This document shows, one piece after another, positions 12,961 to 32,500 of a stretch of DNA of 64,000 bases. The position numbers and the translations under genes are program-made. Origin of the DNA: Caprimulgus europaeus (lineage: Eukaryota; Chordata; Aves; Caprimulgiformes; Caprimulgidae); contig OU015523.1 of the NCBI GenBank assembly GCA_907165065.1, positions 117,330,246 through 117,394,245 on the forward strand, in the 5' to 3' direction. Under the pieces are notes generated by a model. That model searched no databases, was not told the DNA's origin, and saw nothing but the letters and a program-made list of their open reading frames with translations. Numbering within the stretch: position 1 is the stretch's first letter; each line of letters opens with the position of its first letter.

Positions 12961-15900
12961 GTATTGATTTAACCGTGTTTGGTTCAAATCACAGCTCAAT
13001 TTCACTGAACTGTGTTCAGTTAAATCAACTTCACAATTTTTTTCTAGAACTAACAGGTAATGCTAAAACAATAAGTGAAAAATAGAAATCTCTCTGAAAA
13101 TATCAACCAAGTTACAATTGTCAGGGATATACCCTACAGAGACCATAAATCTTTCCAGTCTAAAATATCAGGCTATTTAGTGTTTTTTTCCAAACTGCAG
13201 ACTTGAGTATTTCAGGACAAGCACAGCATAAGCCAGGTGACTCCATTTCTCAGAGAGACAAATTACATAAATCACTGATTAGAAATACTTTAGTCCTGTG
13301 CTGGACAAGAGCTCTAAACTCTTAGAGCTCCCACTAAGATCCAACATCAGCAAGAGAAGGTACTTTCCATGAAAAAAACTCCCAAAAGCTGCCCATCCTG
13401 ATTTACCTGCCATTCACAATGTTCCCACAATCACAGCATCTTCCAGATCGACTCCTGCACTCCCAGGCAACCTTGAAGGATGTGTTTTCCCTCCCTCTGA
13501 TAACTACAGCTGCAGCAGCCCTCAAAGCACACAGCAAAACATGTTCAAATGTGTACATGCTGTCACTATAAAAACACAGACCTCTCAAACAGTGGCTCTC
13601 ACCAAGGCAGTTGCTGAAGTGCAATGGATTTTAATATATTTTGGTTTAGAAACAAAAAGCATTCCCATTAACTTCTACTGCTTGGCTCTGCATTTCACAG
13701 TAATACTAGAGGAGTAAAACTCCAAAATAATTTGTTTCCCTGCTAGCTCTCCTTACCAGATTACACCACCAATACTCATATGAGTGATCCAAATGTGAGG
13801 GATTTTTTCACTACAATACAAAAAATCATCCTTCACTGTAGCTTGCTCTCTCAGTTTCTTACCTGTAGCAAGTCAGACTAAAGCTTGCGAAAACACTTGC
13901 TGTGTTAAAAGAGTCTGTTTACCTGTTTTGATCACACTCCCATCCCATCCTGGTGATTTATAGGTTTTCCTAAAACATAACGTCAAACTGAATAACCATA
14001 AAACATTTTGAGGAAGGAAACTGTCACCTCAAGTCTAAATATACTACACAGAAATATTTGCATTTTAATGGACAAACTTACAAAAACGCTGTATTTTTTT
14101 ACAGCGTATACCTTTTACCATTACTATGCTGCAAGATTCTTCCTTTATAACATATTTAGACTAATGGAATTTAAGGCAGCAAGCAAATAACCCTAATAGC
14201 AACTGAACGTTTCATCAGGAGAACATATATACAGTCTAAAAATTCCACACTGTTCTTACTGAAATGTTTCAGCCACTTTTCTAAGCAATACATAGTGATA
14301 CTTTTGTTTCCAAGAACACTAAACAGACAGATAAATATAGATGTTCTCTGTAACATGCACTGTTGCACTATATCACTTTTTAAATGCACATGCTTTAAAT
14401 ATTTTTCTGAGTGTCTCGTATACTGAACTTTTTTGATGAAAAACACCCAAAGTTTTCAAATAAAAACCTGTTGCCAATAGTCGCCCAGAGCAAAGTTTTA
14501 CAACCAAATTATAAAAGTCCTAAATCTCAAGTTTTATAATACCATCAGTGACACAGACTTAACTGTAGCGACGAGACAGGCGCCGCTATAATGTTAACAG
14601 CCAGTATGTAAACACTAATGCAGCTTGAGGGGGGAGCAGGGGGCAATCCCAGAAGGGTCCCTTCAGAACTGGCACACAACTTTTAGGTGGCTGTAGTTAA
14701 ACTTTCTTTGACTTAATTACTTAATAAAGGGCAGGGAGGGGAAAAAAGTTAGCCAGGCAGTAAGACAATTAATTTCACTGAAACTGTAACTGTGTCCCTT
14801 CTTAAAGCTTTACTTCTAGTTCCTGAAACTCACTAATAAATTGGTTTTTTAACAATAGTTCAACAATATGAAGCCTGCCATTTAGCTATTAGCAAAACGT
14901 AACTTTATGGTTTTGCAACATCAGCACATTTACAAAACCCTTAAGTGAACATCATTCTTTTCCCCCGAGAGTAATCCCAGAGATCTTAAAAACAGGCTCT
15001 TTGCTGAGCTATCAGACTTCTTTGTTTCAGAAATCAGTACGGCACAACTGATCTAATCAGATTTCCAGTAACAGGCTGGCTTCAGCCAAGGCTCCAAACA
15101 CATTTCAACAGCTCCATTCACAACAATTTTAACAAGTGTATTCAGTTACTTCCTTGCCTTCTAACAGTCTCAGAGCTTCTAGAACAAGGTAGTAGTACCA
15201 TGTCTTTCAGTCTGAGACACATACCTCCTCCTCTACTGTATGTTCAATTCCTGTTGATAACATTTAATATATGTTGAAAAAAATGCCAGGAGACTGTAAC
15301 TGCGAACTACAAACAGAAGCCAAAAGACCTAAGCAAACATTTTTTCAAAATTAAAATAAATTAAAATAAAGTGGATATAATTATCCACGCAATTATAAGG
15401 GAGTGTAATGAAATTAATGTAACTGAGATACCCTATTTTTGAGGCAACATTAACACAACTTTCAATGTCTAACACCACAAAAACTGGTTTCTGTGACAAA
15501 AGAATTGAAAATTTTTCTTTAATAGAAGTAAAAAAGGTGAAACTATAAAGAGAATTGTATTCTTTTAAATACACTTGTGTAAGTGCACCTGTTAGTAGCT
15601 TACTTATTATAATAGAGCCATAGTTATTATGACAACAGATACATAAAGAGTAATTAAAATGTTGAGGTCATAGCTAAATAATCAAAAGGAATAAGAAACA
15701 TATACATTCTAATTAATTGTGTGCATTTCCCCAGGAAAAGGGAGTACTTTCTTTATTTGCAAGAACATTTTTCTTTGCATGTAAAAACACATAACACACC
15801 AGTAACACCTACAATACTTTTTGTTTCATTTCTCATTTTTAAACACTTGTGCCAGAGCCACAAATACAGAGAAAAGTAGTAACATGGCAGGACTAACACC

Positions 15901-17593
15901 AAAACTGATTGAAGAGATCTGTACTGTACGAGATAATGTCCAGACAAAATCAGCTGGAATTTAACTCTGTGCCCTCTTAGCACGTCTCAAGGCATCAAAC
16001 ATACACAGCTATGCAGCTAACAGATGTCAGGCTGTCATTTATGAATTCTGCACTGGCCCGTAAGGATGCTTCCTCCTAATCCTAACAGGCAGCCCACACT
16101 ACTCCAGACTACCGGAAAAAGGCAAAAACTCTGAGTTACTCCTACCAGAGTAAGGGACTAAGTACACAGAATATGAATCTGCACTTCACAAACACATAAT
16201 CTCCATGATTATGTATCTACATTCAATTACCACCTATTATTCTTATCAAAACATTCCTTAATCATAGCAACGCGACCAGATCTCTTCCAGTAACCTCACA
16301 GAACATTTATATGTACATATACAAAAAAGTTTACAAGTGTTTTTATTCCTTGGCCCTTTCCACAGATCCCAATAAACTAGTTTTCACAGACAGCATAACC
16401 ATATTTTATAACCACCAGACAGAATACACATGGACATTCCAGTGTGCCATTGGTATCTTTATAGAACTGTAACAACATAACGCAGATAATTTCCTGAGTC
16501 TGAAGCTTCTATGCAATGTCACCTCCCCTTCTCATTGCCAGTGCCATGCAAATTTGCAATTACATATTACACAAACTATAATCAAACTGCTTCTGTAACA
16601 CATTAGAAAACACGCTCTCCTCAGGATTATGACGTGCCTAGACAAACTAGCCATCTCTTTCCCCATTCTTCCATGAGAATTATAAAATGTACAAGGCTGG
16701 CACACAAGAACTGCAACACTCCAGCAGAAAATCTGATTTACAAGCCTGCTGTTCCCAAGTTCGGGACTGACAGGGATGCTGCGCAAGCAAATGCCAGTGA
16801 GGTACTTAAAATAGGGTCTCCACTTGGGAAGAGATTAAGTGATTAAGTTTGGTGTTGCTGCCAGCTGCTAGTAGCAATTTAAAGGGCTAGAGATATGCTT
16901 ACCAACTCAAAACAGGACTTTTTCCCACCTCCCTGATTTTTCAATACGATTTGTTGCAAGCTGCTCCGGATACAACTGAAAATGCCACTGTGTCTCCATG
17001 TCAAACAGCAGTTTCCTCAGAGGCTACAAGTCTATTAAAACCTGATTTTGCCTGTAACAGAAGCTACCAAGCATACAGATGTGAAATCAGAAAGTCATAT
17101 TTCACTAAGTCTGTCAGCAGCACCACGTCACACATTACACATCGTTAGCATCTGAAAATACAACAAACAACTCTGTGTTTTTGAAAAAAATAAACTTTCA
17201 ACTACTTCTTGATGCCATTTAACTATTTTTTTCATTTATAACACTGATCCCACATTTTCAGCTGCATGTGTTGTACTGCAGTACCAACACTGCCTTTTTA
17301 CATTTTATCTGATGCAGCATAATGTGAACTTTTTAGGCAAAATACCAAATACACATTTTGGATTCTGACAGAAAGGAAAATAATCTTCCAGGAATTAAGT
17401 ATTTTAGCATATTTATTACATACATGCTGTACCAACATTCTTTTGTCATTTTCATACACCTTTATTTCAACTTTTATTTTTTTCAAATTTCAGATGCTAA
17501 ACAGGAGCCTGTTCACATGTCAAAGCTGTCTTACATTGTCACTAAGACTTGTAGGAATCCTCATTTCACATAAAATTTGTTTGCCTATTCTTT

Positions 17594-17598
17594 TTGCT
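17594..17598. repeat. Left target-site duplication of the solo LTR
   Basis: TTGCT immediately before the LTR. The same five bases follow the LTR at 18479-18483. Confidence 0.8.
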
Positions 17599-18478
17599 TG
17601 TGGTGGGCTGACCCTGGCTAGACACCAGGTGCCCACCAAATCCGCTCTATCACTCACCTCCTCACTGGACAGGGGAGAGAAAATATTAAAGGCTTGTGGG
17701 TCAAGATAAGGACAGAAAATAACAATTAACATCACGGGCAAAACAGACTCACCTTGGAGAAATTAATTTAATTTCTTGAAAATCAAATTAGAGTAGGATA
17801 ATGAGAAATAAAACCAAATCTTAAAACACCTTTCCCCCACCCCTCCCTTCTTCCTGGGCTTAACTTCACTCTGAATTCTCTACTTCTTCCACCACAGCAG
17901 CACAGGGGACAGGGAATGGGGGTTGGGGTCAATTCATCACATGTTATTTCTGCTGCTCCTTCCTCCTCAGGTGCAGGACTCTTCACACTCTTCCCCTGCT
18001 CCAGCACGGGCTTCCCACAGGGTCACAGCCTCCTTCAGGCATCCACCTGCTCCAGCGTGGGGTCCTCCATGGGCTACAGGTGGTCATCTGCTCCACCATG
18101 GACCTCCATGGGCTGCAGGGGGACAGCCTGCCTCACCATGATCTTCACCACAGGCTGCAGGGGAATCTCTGCTCCGGTGCCTGGAGCACCTCCTGCCCCT
18201 CCTTCTTCACTGACCTTGGTGTCTGTGGAGTTGTCTCTCACATCTTCTCACTCCTCTCTCTGGCTGCAAAACGCACAGGTTTTGGGGGTTTTTTCCCCCT
18301 TCTTAAATGTCATCCCAGAGGCACCACCACCGTCACTGATGGGCCAGCAGCGGGTCTGTCTTGGAGCCGGCTGGCACTGGCTCTGTTGGACACAGGGGAA
18401 GCTTCCGGCAGCTTCTCATCAACAATCCACCCCTGTGGCCCTTCTGCTACCAAAACTTTGCCACACCAGCTCAACACA
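17599..18478 (-). mobile_element. Solo LTR of an avian endogenous retrovirus
   Basis: An 880-bp unit starting TGTGGTGGGCTGACCC and ending CAACACA, so it has TG...CA termini. It is flanked by the identical 5-mer TTGCT at 17594-17598 and 18479-18483, a target-site duplication. Five bases fit class III (ERVL-like) integration; assignment to a named family is from memory and unconfirmed. Transcriptional orientation is inferred as minus, from a TATA-like ATTTAAG reading leftwards near 18303-18309. Where a poly(A) signal would be expected (near 17775) this copy has AAGAAA. The middle (about 17995-18190) contains imperfect 50-60 bp repeats built on tgctccagcgtgggg-like words. No internal retroviral genes are present, so it is a recombined solo LTR. 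It lies in TMEM135 intron 3, in the same orientation as the gene. Confidence 0.85.
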
Positions 18479-18483
18479 TTGCT
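18479..18483. repeat. Right target-site duplication of the solo LTR
   Basis: TTGCT immediately after the terminal CA of the LTR, matching the left flank. Confidence 0.8.
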
Positions 18484-19790
18484 ACACTTAAACTCAGCTT
18501 TGCCAGTTTCTCAAAGTTGTTCTACTGTTAACACAAAAACCTTGTTTGGGTTTGAGCTTACAAGCAGGTTCAACTCTTGACTCACAAATACTCTGAAAGC
18601 TACAAGAAACTCACAGATGAACAACCAGCATGATTTCTTCCACTTTAATATTATCTAGAAATATCAGAATTTTCACACACAGAATCTTCACATTGTACCA
18701 GGTCTGTAGGAAAAGTTAAACTAGCGCTGCCACTGATCAAAGGAGAAAACACATTTGCTCTCATCACAAAAGAGAACACTGATGCCAACAGCAGTGCTGA
18801 AGTCTAAGTAAGTAGACTAAGTTCTACCAAAATGTATCTGTTCTCTTGGGAAATAACTGCAGTAAGATGAAAATCAATCAGATAGAAGGACATTTAAAAG
18901 ATAATTAACTTATTTAGTAACTTTATTACAATAATTTTCTATATAGTTACATTAAATAAAGTGATTTAGATGTGCTCCCACCTTTCCAGAATGTCTTACA
19001 CATCCTTCAGTCTTCAAAAACAATGGATACTGCATTATTTGAAAAGGACAGAACTTTATCAATCTTACCTAAAACTTGGCTTGGGCTTTGCTTACTCCAT
19101 GACTGAAGTTTAGGAACGGGGCCTGACAGTCAGCCCATAACATGATGTATACATATTTGTAGTCATTCTGAAATGACTGCTGATGGATGTTTCAGATATT
19201 CATAGTAACCAGAAGTACATTTGCATCATCTCTAGTACTAAACCCCTTCATCATCTTCTAAATGTAATGACTATTTTGTCACTTTCTCTACTTTGAATAA
19301 AACCTACTAACCAGATGACTAAAGCATCTCATTCCATATTACAGTAACTAAGCACTGTAACTTTCACTACTGATACACGCTACCAATGTAAATTGAATTT
19401 CACAACATAAAACCTTACAAACCCAGGATTTCACCTGCCTCCTTTCATGGCCACATTACAAACGGCAGCTTTCAGCTGTCCTTGGATGACTCAGAGCTTT
19501 CTCTCCCCCTCTTCACACTTTTATAATGAACTTCCCACCAATAGCTGAACTCCAGCCCCTTTCCTTAAGTGAAAGGCTTCGCTTTCTGTATCATTACACT
19601 CCATCCAATTTTAATTACTTCAGCTCTTCCAGACAGTTTTTTTCCCACAACATCCTATTACTCTTTTCTCTTAACTAATGTTACACTGTTAACTCAAGTC
19701 ATCAGCAACTTTTACTAGCATGCTCCTTCTCTGGGACAAATTGCAAACATTAATTATATTAAAAACAAACAAACAAAAAAACCCTCACAG

Positions 19791-19846
19791 CTTCATCAGG
19801 AAATCCTGAGCAACCAAGCTTCATCAGGTGATCCTAAACAACCAAA
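19791..19846. repeat. Tandem duplication, 28-bp unit, two copies
   Basis: Two adjacent 28-base units, each starting cttcatcagg, match at 23 of 28 positions. They lie in TMEM135 intron 3, 235 bases downstream of exon 3. Function unknown; probably replication slippage. Confidence 0.75.
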
Positions 19847-20043
19847 TTACATATTAAACAAGAAAAACAAACCACAAACAAGAAATTGAATGTTTGTAAA
19901 GTCTTTTTTCACTGTAGCTTTCTAGATTTAAATCCAAGGTTGCAAAAGATGCTATTTAAAATTAACTACATATCCAGCATTCTGAAGCAAAACTGCTGAA
20001 TTGTGAAATGTCAATCATCAAATGACCAAAACAAGAAAAATCA

Positions 20044-25649
<5,606 letters not shown>

Positions 25650-26344
25650 TTAATTCAGTTATGCTCTTTTTTGCACATTGTAAAGAAAAATAAAAAAGGA
25701 AAAGGAGACATGCCCATTTAAGTAGTAAATCAAAGCCTCTTAAATTTGCTGGTTTTATGAACAATGCCACAAAGATTTCCTTTGAACTTGTTCCAGCTGT
25801 GACAATATTTATATCAGGAAATAGATCGAGCAATGCTAAATGGGAAGCATAGGCAGAATTTTATTACCTTGTTACTACTGGCCATAACAGTCAGAAATGT
25901 TATCTGCCAGATACCAGAACTTTTAAGATGTCATAAATTTACACTGAGTTTTCTCTTCCAGACAATTGGACTATCACACAATTAAGGTCAGAATATCACT
26001 GAAGTAATCCAAATCCAGGCCCTACACAGTGTCTGTGAAGTGACGATGTATTTCCAAAGGTTTTCTACTCCAATTAACCAGCTGCAAGTCCTCCAAAAAA
26101 TTATCACCATCTGCTGGAAGAACAACACATTCCTGACACATTTTACAGAAATCGTATGTTAATCTCTAAAAAACTGCCTCCAGCAGAAAGCAGGCTGGAT
26201 CTAAAAAATAAATGTTCTTTCTGTTCAATTTAATTTATGTCCCATGTTTTATAAAGAACAGTTACTTAATGACTCGGACACTGAAGGTCCTCAGTGTCGT
26301 TTTTGTCCACAGAAATTCTGCAACTATCTAATGGGAAGCTGTAG

Positions 26345-26626
26345 AGGTGCACAGGGGTAAGACAAGAGGCAACAGGTAAGTTCAAATATGAGAAAACCAG
26401 ATTAGACCTAAGGAACAAAAAAGTTTCACTTGAGGGTGGCTGAACACTGGAGCAGGTTGCCCAGAGTGATTGTGGACTCTCCATCACTGGAGATCCTTGA
26501 AACTGAACTGGAAAAGCCCCCAAGCAACCTCATCCCCCTGGCCCTGCTTTGAGCAGGAGGCTGGGACTACATGGCTCCCCAAGGTCCCTCCAACCTGCAT
26601 GCTCCTACAACTCCATGAAATTATGC
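26345..26626 (+). mobile_element. CR1 LINE 3' fragment
   Basis: Plus-strand CR1 3'-UTR, about 280 bp. It contains ctggagcaggttgcccagag, ctccatcactggagatcctt and ccctgctttgagcaggaggc, with a degraded end near aactccatgaaatt. It sits in TMEM135 intron 1, 740 bases upstream of exon 2. Confidence 0.85.
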
Positions 26627-28533
26627 ACTGGGTGCATCATGAGATGGATTGTATTGTTTTTTCTTAATAGCATTATCATCTTTATCTGCACTGACCTCCC
26701 AGAGAGTCTCAAAACCAGCAGGAGTTTTCAGTCAATGCTTAGAATTAGAGAAGTCCCAAACAGAGCAAGTTTCCTACTGCTGGTCCTGGTGAGAACAACG
26801 AAAGATGTCCTGTCGAATTGGTATTGGCAACACCTCTCAAAGGCTGGGTTCCTCAGCTTAAAAGCAAGAGGGAGGGAGCTGCTCTTCTGAAACACTGTCC
26901 ACTCATACTGAATAGCAAGTAGATGTTTTGGATTCAGAGATGGGCTGAGGATTCTGCTAAAACTAACCACAGGGAAGTTCTGCCAAAATCTGTTTCCAAA
27001 ATGAAGCTTGAACTAAAGATTAAGGAGAAATACATCCACGAACAGACTTCTGAAAACAGATTTACACATTACTTAATCAAGTGTCAAGACTGCTTAAACC
27101 ATAATGGATTAGGCAATAATGCAATCCAGATAATCTTCCTGTTGAAGGAAAGTCTTAACGTAGTCTAAACGCCGGATCACCAGTTGCAACCCCCTCAGCT
27201 ATTTCTAGCCTATGGTACAAAGGTCATGAACACTCAGAACAAAATAACATTTTTTTGTTTGTTTTAAGAACACAGACCTTACACCTGAGCTGTGAAGCCT
27301 TGCTTCTTCAGACCAAAGTGTCAGAAGTAAAACAGGGAAAGACTGATATCCTATAAATTAACGTCAAAGTCCAAAATGTATTTCTGTAGCTTCTCCAACA
27401 AGCTCTGAACTGATATAAATTTCTGCTTTGCCTTCTTTTTCTGTTCTACTTGCAAGTGAAAAACAGAAAAGAACCAGGAACAGCACCACACAAACCAGTC
27501 CAAAGAGACAACACTCACAATCACCACAATCACCAAATGAGCTGTATTTGTAAGGGCAATGGAGCTTGATGCATGCTCACAAAAAAAAAAAGCTCATCAT
27601 TTTCAAAGTGCTTTAAAAAACACCAACTATGCAAAATATTGTGTATAGCTGAAAAACAGGCGAGAGCAGACCATGGAGCAGGCTCTCTTCCTCCTCTCCA
27701 CCACTAGTGGTGTGATTACATATTAAAAATGCCAGAGATACTTCCAGACACCACCTTGCTCCCTACTTCAGTTCCACACACTTCACAAAAGTACTATTAA
27801 AGCTGAGGTTGGCAAGACAAAGATTATGAAATCTGGCAGACCGCAGCAGTAGATGGCTCCCACTGCAACAGAGCTCAAGTGAGCTGGGAGGACACTGTGA
27901 TGAAGGCCAAATTCTTAACAACAAACACACTGCTCAAGGCCTAACAGCGGACACCGGTAGCAGAGAGCAGCATGGAAGGAAAAGGCATCAGGGCATCCAG
28001 TAGATACTTCCTTGGAAAACTATTAACCCCCATGAAGATACTAACAGATGTAGCACAAGGTCTGCACGTTACCTGAGACTCCCTGTAGAGTCAGACAGAG
28101 AGAAATGAACATTTTGTTGTCATCATGGTCTCCAGCGATACAAGGAGCGCACGAAGCCTAGCACACCTTCATTTAGGCATCTCAGGGTGGGCTGTATCAG
28201 GACCTCAGTGCTGACAGCTGTAAATGTCAGTTTGGGGCGTTATTCGCTACAAGAACGAAGGACTGCAATTCTGATGCAGCTCACTGATCCAAACAGTTGA
28301 CTATCATGTTATCCAGGAATGGCCAAAACCATCTACACACATCCCATTATTCCTGTCACTATTCTCCATAGTTTGTTAGTTTTATTATTCTCCTTTTGAC
28401 ATGGAGTGACAAGAATCTCACAAAATAAAATTCTTCAGCATTTACAAATTACTGTAGATTTTCACATTTAGTACAGCACCTCCACAACACGAGGGGAGCA
28501 CTGCTGTGTGAAATAATGCCACAAGTCCATGTG

Positions 28534-29014
28534 CTCCAAGAAGGACATGGACTTACTGAAGCGAGTCCAGAGGAGGCCACCAGGATGATCCAAGGGCTGG
28601 AGCACCTCTGCTACGAGGACAGGATGAGAGAGTTGGGGCTGTTCAGCCTGGAGAAGAGAAGGCTCCAGGGAGACCTTCTAGTGGCCTTCCAGTAACTGAA
28701 GGGGCTACAGGAAGGCTGGGGAGGGACTTTGGACAAGGGCAGGGAGTGACAGAACAAGGGGAAATGGCTTCAAACTGGAAAAGGGGAGATTGAGATGAAA
28801 TCTGAGGAAGAAATTCTTTCCTCTGAGGGTGGTGAGACACTGGCCCAGGTTGCCCAGAGAAGCTGTGGCTGCTCCTCCCTGGGAGTGTTCAAGGCCAGGT
28901 TGGATGAGGCTTTGAGCAACCTGGTCTAGTGGAAGGTGTCCCTGCTCATGGCAGGTGGGTTGGAACTGGATGAGCTTTAAGGTCCCTTCCAACCCAAACC
29001 ATTCCATGATTCTA
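28534..29014 (+). mobile_element. CR1 LINE 3' fragment
   Basis: About 480 bp of well-preserved CR1. It covers the end of the reverse-transcriptase frame (gcgagtccagaggaggccac), the words gttggggctgttcagcctgg, and a 3' end reading ggtcccttccaacccaaacc attccatgattct. It is antisense to TMEM135 in intron 1 and close in sequence to the 33.4 kb copy. Confidence 0.92.
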
Positions 29015-29157
29015 AGTGTTTGCTGCTACACACAACCCAGACACAATGCTGCTTCCCCTCAATCTCACAATGCCCGTGGTGCCTCACCTCCTAACCTGGA
29101 AGTTTTGCCATAATCTAAGGAACAGAAGCAACACACTCCTCACACCACTGCAAGAGC

Positions 29158-29580
29158 TTGATTTCACAGGAGGGAAAAGTACAGTCCACTTCCAGTGCTG
29201 CCTCTCCCTCTACTTTATTTCTGAAGCTATGGTGTTCCTTTTGCCTAATGCCCTATATGAGAAGGAGAAGACTGTCCAAAATATGTCTGGAACCTTGGAG
29301 AGGAGAGTCCACCGAATGCCAGTGGATTAAGACCCAGGTTTCACCTATTCATGACTTCTCCAGGCACACCACAGCAATGCAGCCTTGCCTGCCCCAGGGT
29401 GAAGAAAGCTCCAGCACTTCTCGTTGGACTAACAGCAGCTTAGGAACACATCAGATCTGCTGCAGCTTCCTACTCTGGCTTTCCATAAAACACCGAATCA
29501 CTCTCAAAACTCTTATTTTCAAGGCATCCAATGACCTGGCCTTAGGATATTTAGAAGGACTACACAACAATCTGGGATAA
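29158..29580 (+). other. Unidentified 140-codon open frame with a retroelement-like tail
   Basis: An open frame in TMEM135 intron 1, starting 140 bases after a CR1 end. Its C-terminal part reads LLWLSIKHRITLKTLIFKAS and then NDLALGYLEGL. This loosely resembles the LHWLPVK-R---KIL--FKAL-GLAP-YL motif near the end of L2/CR1-clade reverse transcriptases. The first 100 codons match nothing I recognise. It is most likely an ancient retroelement scrap or a chance frame, not a gene. Confidence 0.25.
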
Positions 29581-32500
29581 AGACTGTCATTAACAACTCC
29601 ACCCTTCAATGGAACTTACATTTAACCAGGTCAACCCCTCCCCGTACAGCACCACCTTTCCTTTAAAAAAAAAGAAATCAGTAAGACTGTGGAATAAAGT
29701 TTCACATTAAAAAATGACACCACTGTAAAATCCAAATGTCACTCTGCACACACATCTCTAGGGAATAGACTACAAAGGGAACAAAAGACCTAATGTAACC
29801 AACATCCACCATACACCCAATACACCACTAAAACTTTATCACGCAAACTAATACGCTCATCACTGACATTTAAAGTAACAATCAGATAACGGCACTTTCT
29901 CAAGCAGATTTGCTCTCTGCAGATAAAGAATATCCAGGTTTGAAATACTTATCTAACATTAAAGATTTATTTATTCAAGAAAAATTCCAACCCTATTAAG
30001 AATTAAGCATTTGAGTCAGACTATAACCATCCCTTGTAACTTAATTTGCAAGAATCCCAAGATACCTGGAAAGATAATAAAGAAAACCCACATTTCAAAA
30101 ACTAACACCACTAAGTTTTCTTACACTATGATGTTTTGTGCACTAAAAAGAAACTTTAAGCAGTTTATGTTTCTGTTTAATGCTTACATAGTCCAAGTAA
30201 AGACTGCATCTGCAGGATAATGAGAGATTTAAGCACTCATTATTCAGTCCTACCAACAGCTGAGCTGTTTGCCCAGGACAGCCTCTGCAGCCCTTCCGGC
30301 AATTTAACTCCACTTTCCTCTCAAAACCAGCAGAGCTCAAGCCACCAGAGCTCTAGGAATAGGACAGAGCCCAGCTTTGCTAACATTTTTACATTCTCAT
30401 CTTCTAATATACTCAACTAATAAATTCTATCTTTCTCCATCTACCATAAGAAATACTTTTCTAGATGCCCAAAACACTCAACAGCTAAGAGCAAAAGGGA
30501 ATTTAAATCATTGTCGCAGGGCAGATGGCCTAAGAACATCCAAAGTTTTTAGAACTTTCTAACTTCTTTCTGTCGGAATCCACAAGTTCCAGCTCTTGGT
30601 CTCCTTTCAGTGCAATACAATCTGCAAAAAATACAGATATACTGCAGAAGAAGGAACAAATGAATCACAGTTCCAGGAAACAAAAGGATCAATGGGGGGG
30701 ATAAAAGGATGAAGCTAAAAGATTTAAGATACTACATCATAAAAAACAAACAGTAGAGACAGAAAAAAAGGTAACAAAGAACATTTCAGGAAAAAAGCTG
30801 AAAATAACAAATTTAATTCTGAAAATAATCAGGTATGTTAAAATATTAAGAAATAAGTAGTCAGAAAATTTTCAAGCACTGAAATACCGTAAAATAGGCA
30901 TTAAAGGATGTTTTAGTATTTTAAATGCCTATTGATACTTTTCCAGGGACTTGCAAACCCATAAGACAAAATTCCAAGCCTCTCCTACAAACAAGAGTAG
31001 ACTTTTGTTATTTTAATGACAGACAAGTAACACATATGTAACCGTATGCTGAAATTTTAAGGAAGTAAAAAAAAAAACCTCTCAGCAACAAGTCTAAAGA
31101 ACCAGTAGCACGAGTGCAGGTACCTTAAGAAAATTACCATTATATTTATTGCTGCATCTGCTTCATGTGTGCACAAGTTGTACTTCACAACTAAACCCAG
31201 AAGAGACCATGAAACTACGCAGTCTGTGTGTCACTACAGAGTGTATTTATGAGCATAAGCATATCTGGACGAAGTTTAGATAGATCACAACACTGCAGTC
31301 CTCAGACAAGCAAACTTTTGCATGCTACAGTCCAACAAGACAAATGTATTACTCTTTAATAACACCTCCAAGTGAGAAATCGGTTTGATGAAATATACCC
31401 TGACTGTCCTTGTCTGACATCTGTGTCCTACACACTCAGGAGTGGGGGGAATTAAACACCTGCCAGTCTGACTTCCAGAGAAAATATTTCTGGCCCCAAA
31501 CATGATTAGCTTGGTACTAATATGGTCAGGTAAAGCCTCTTGAATAAGATATGTTAAGCATGTGGGAAAGATTTCCTTTCCACACCTGAAGACTGATCCA
31601 GCACTGCCCAGTGTCCCATTACCACCTTTGGGTAAACTGAAAACAGAAAGCCTTCAATTAATTTGTTTTAAGAAAAATAATTCCTTTCCTCACTGCACAC
31701 AACTTCAGGTTTAAAACTTGAAACCCAAAATGCAATTATGCTTTAAAGCAGGCCTGGCAGTGTTAGAAGGCTTTGGAAGGCAAACCCACACCCTCACTAC
31801 TTACTATCAAAGGGAACAAATAGCAGGATTAATACATAAGAGATAACACAGCAAAAACCATGACCACAAACCTGTCTTCCAAAACCCTGAAATATACAAG
31901 CACCATAATGATTACTTAAACAGCTGATTAACTTTTATGCACCTACCTCACACTGGAAGATTTCTCCTTCTTCTGTTCATCAAGCAAATGTAAACTGACC
32001 ACAGATGTACTCTCCAATGGTAATTGCCTCATTTCCCCTACAGTTTAAAACAAGCTCTGGTTTAACTCTCACTAAAACACTTTGGCCATTACCGTCTTCA
32101 AATAGATAGACAGAAAATGTTCAGATATATATAAAAAACTCTATTTAATTATTATTTGTTTTTAAATCTGCTAGAAATTAAATTTAGCATAGGTGGAACA
32201 ACTATGAGAGACAGGCTACTACATCTCTAAGACTTTTCATGTGAATAGAAATAAAGGCACAAAGAAGAAATGTGGGTTTTAGACCTTTATGTGCAGTACA
32301 ATATGCAGAGGAGCTGGAAGGAGGAGATCACCCCTCAATCATGTGCAAACACTCATGAAGTAACACACTAGTCACTCAGAGAAAAAACACTTCTAATGAT
32401 TTGAACTCTAAGGTCTACTGTATGTCTGAAGTATTAAAAAAGCCTACTCAGTAAAAATAAAGAAATAGACAGAAAAATTATTTTCTAGCATTAACTACAG

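Noticed and set aside
17916..18580. Open frames of 166-191 codons on the plus strand
   Set aside because: They lie inside the solo LTR, on the strand opposite to its inferred transcription, and reflect GC-rich internal repeats.
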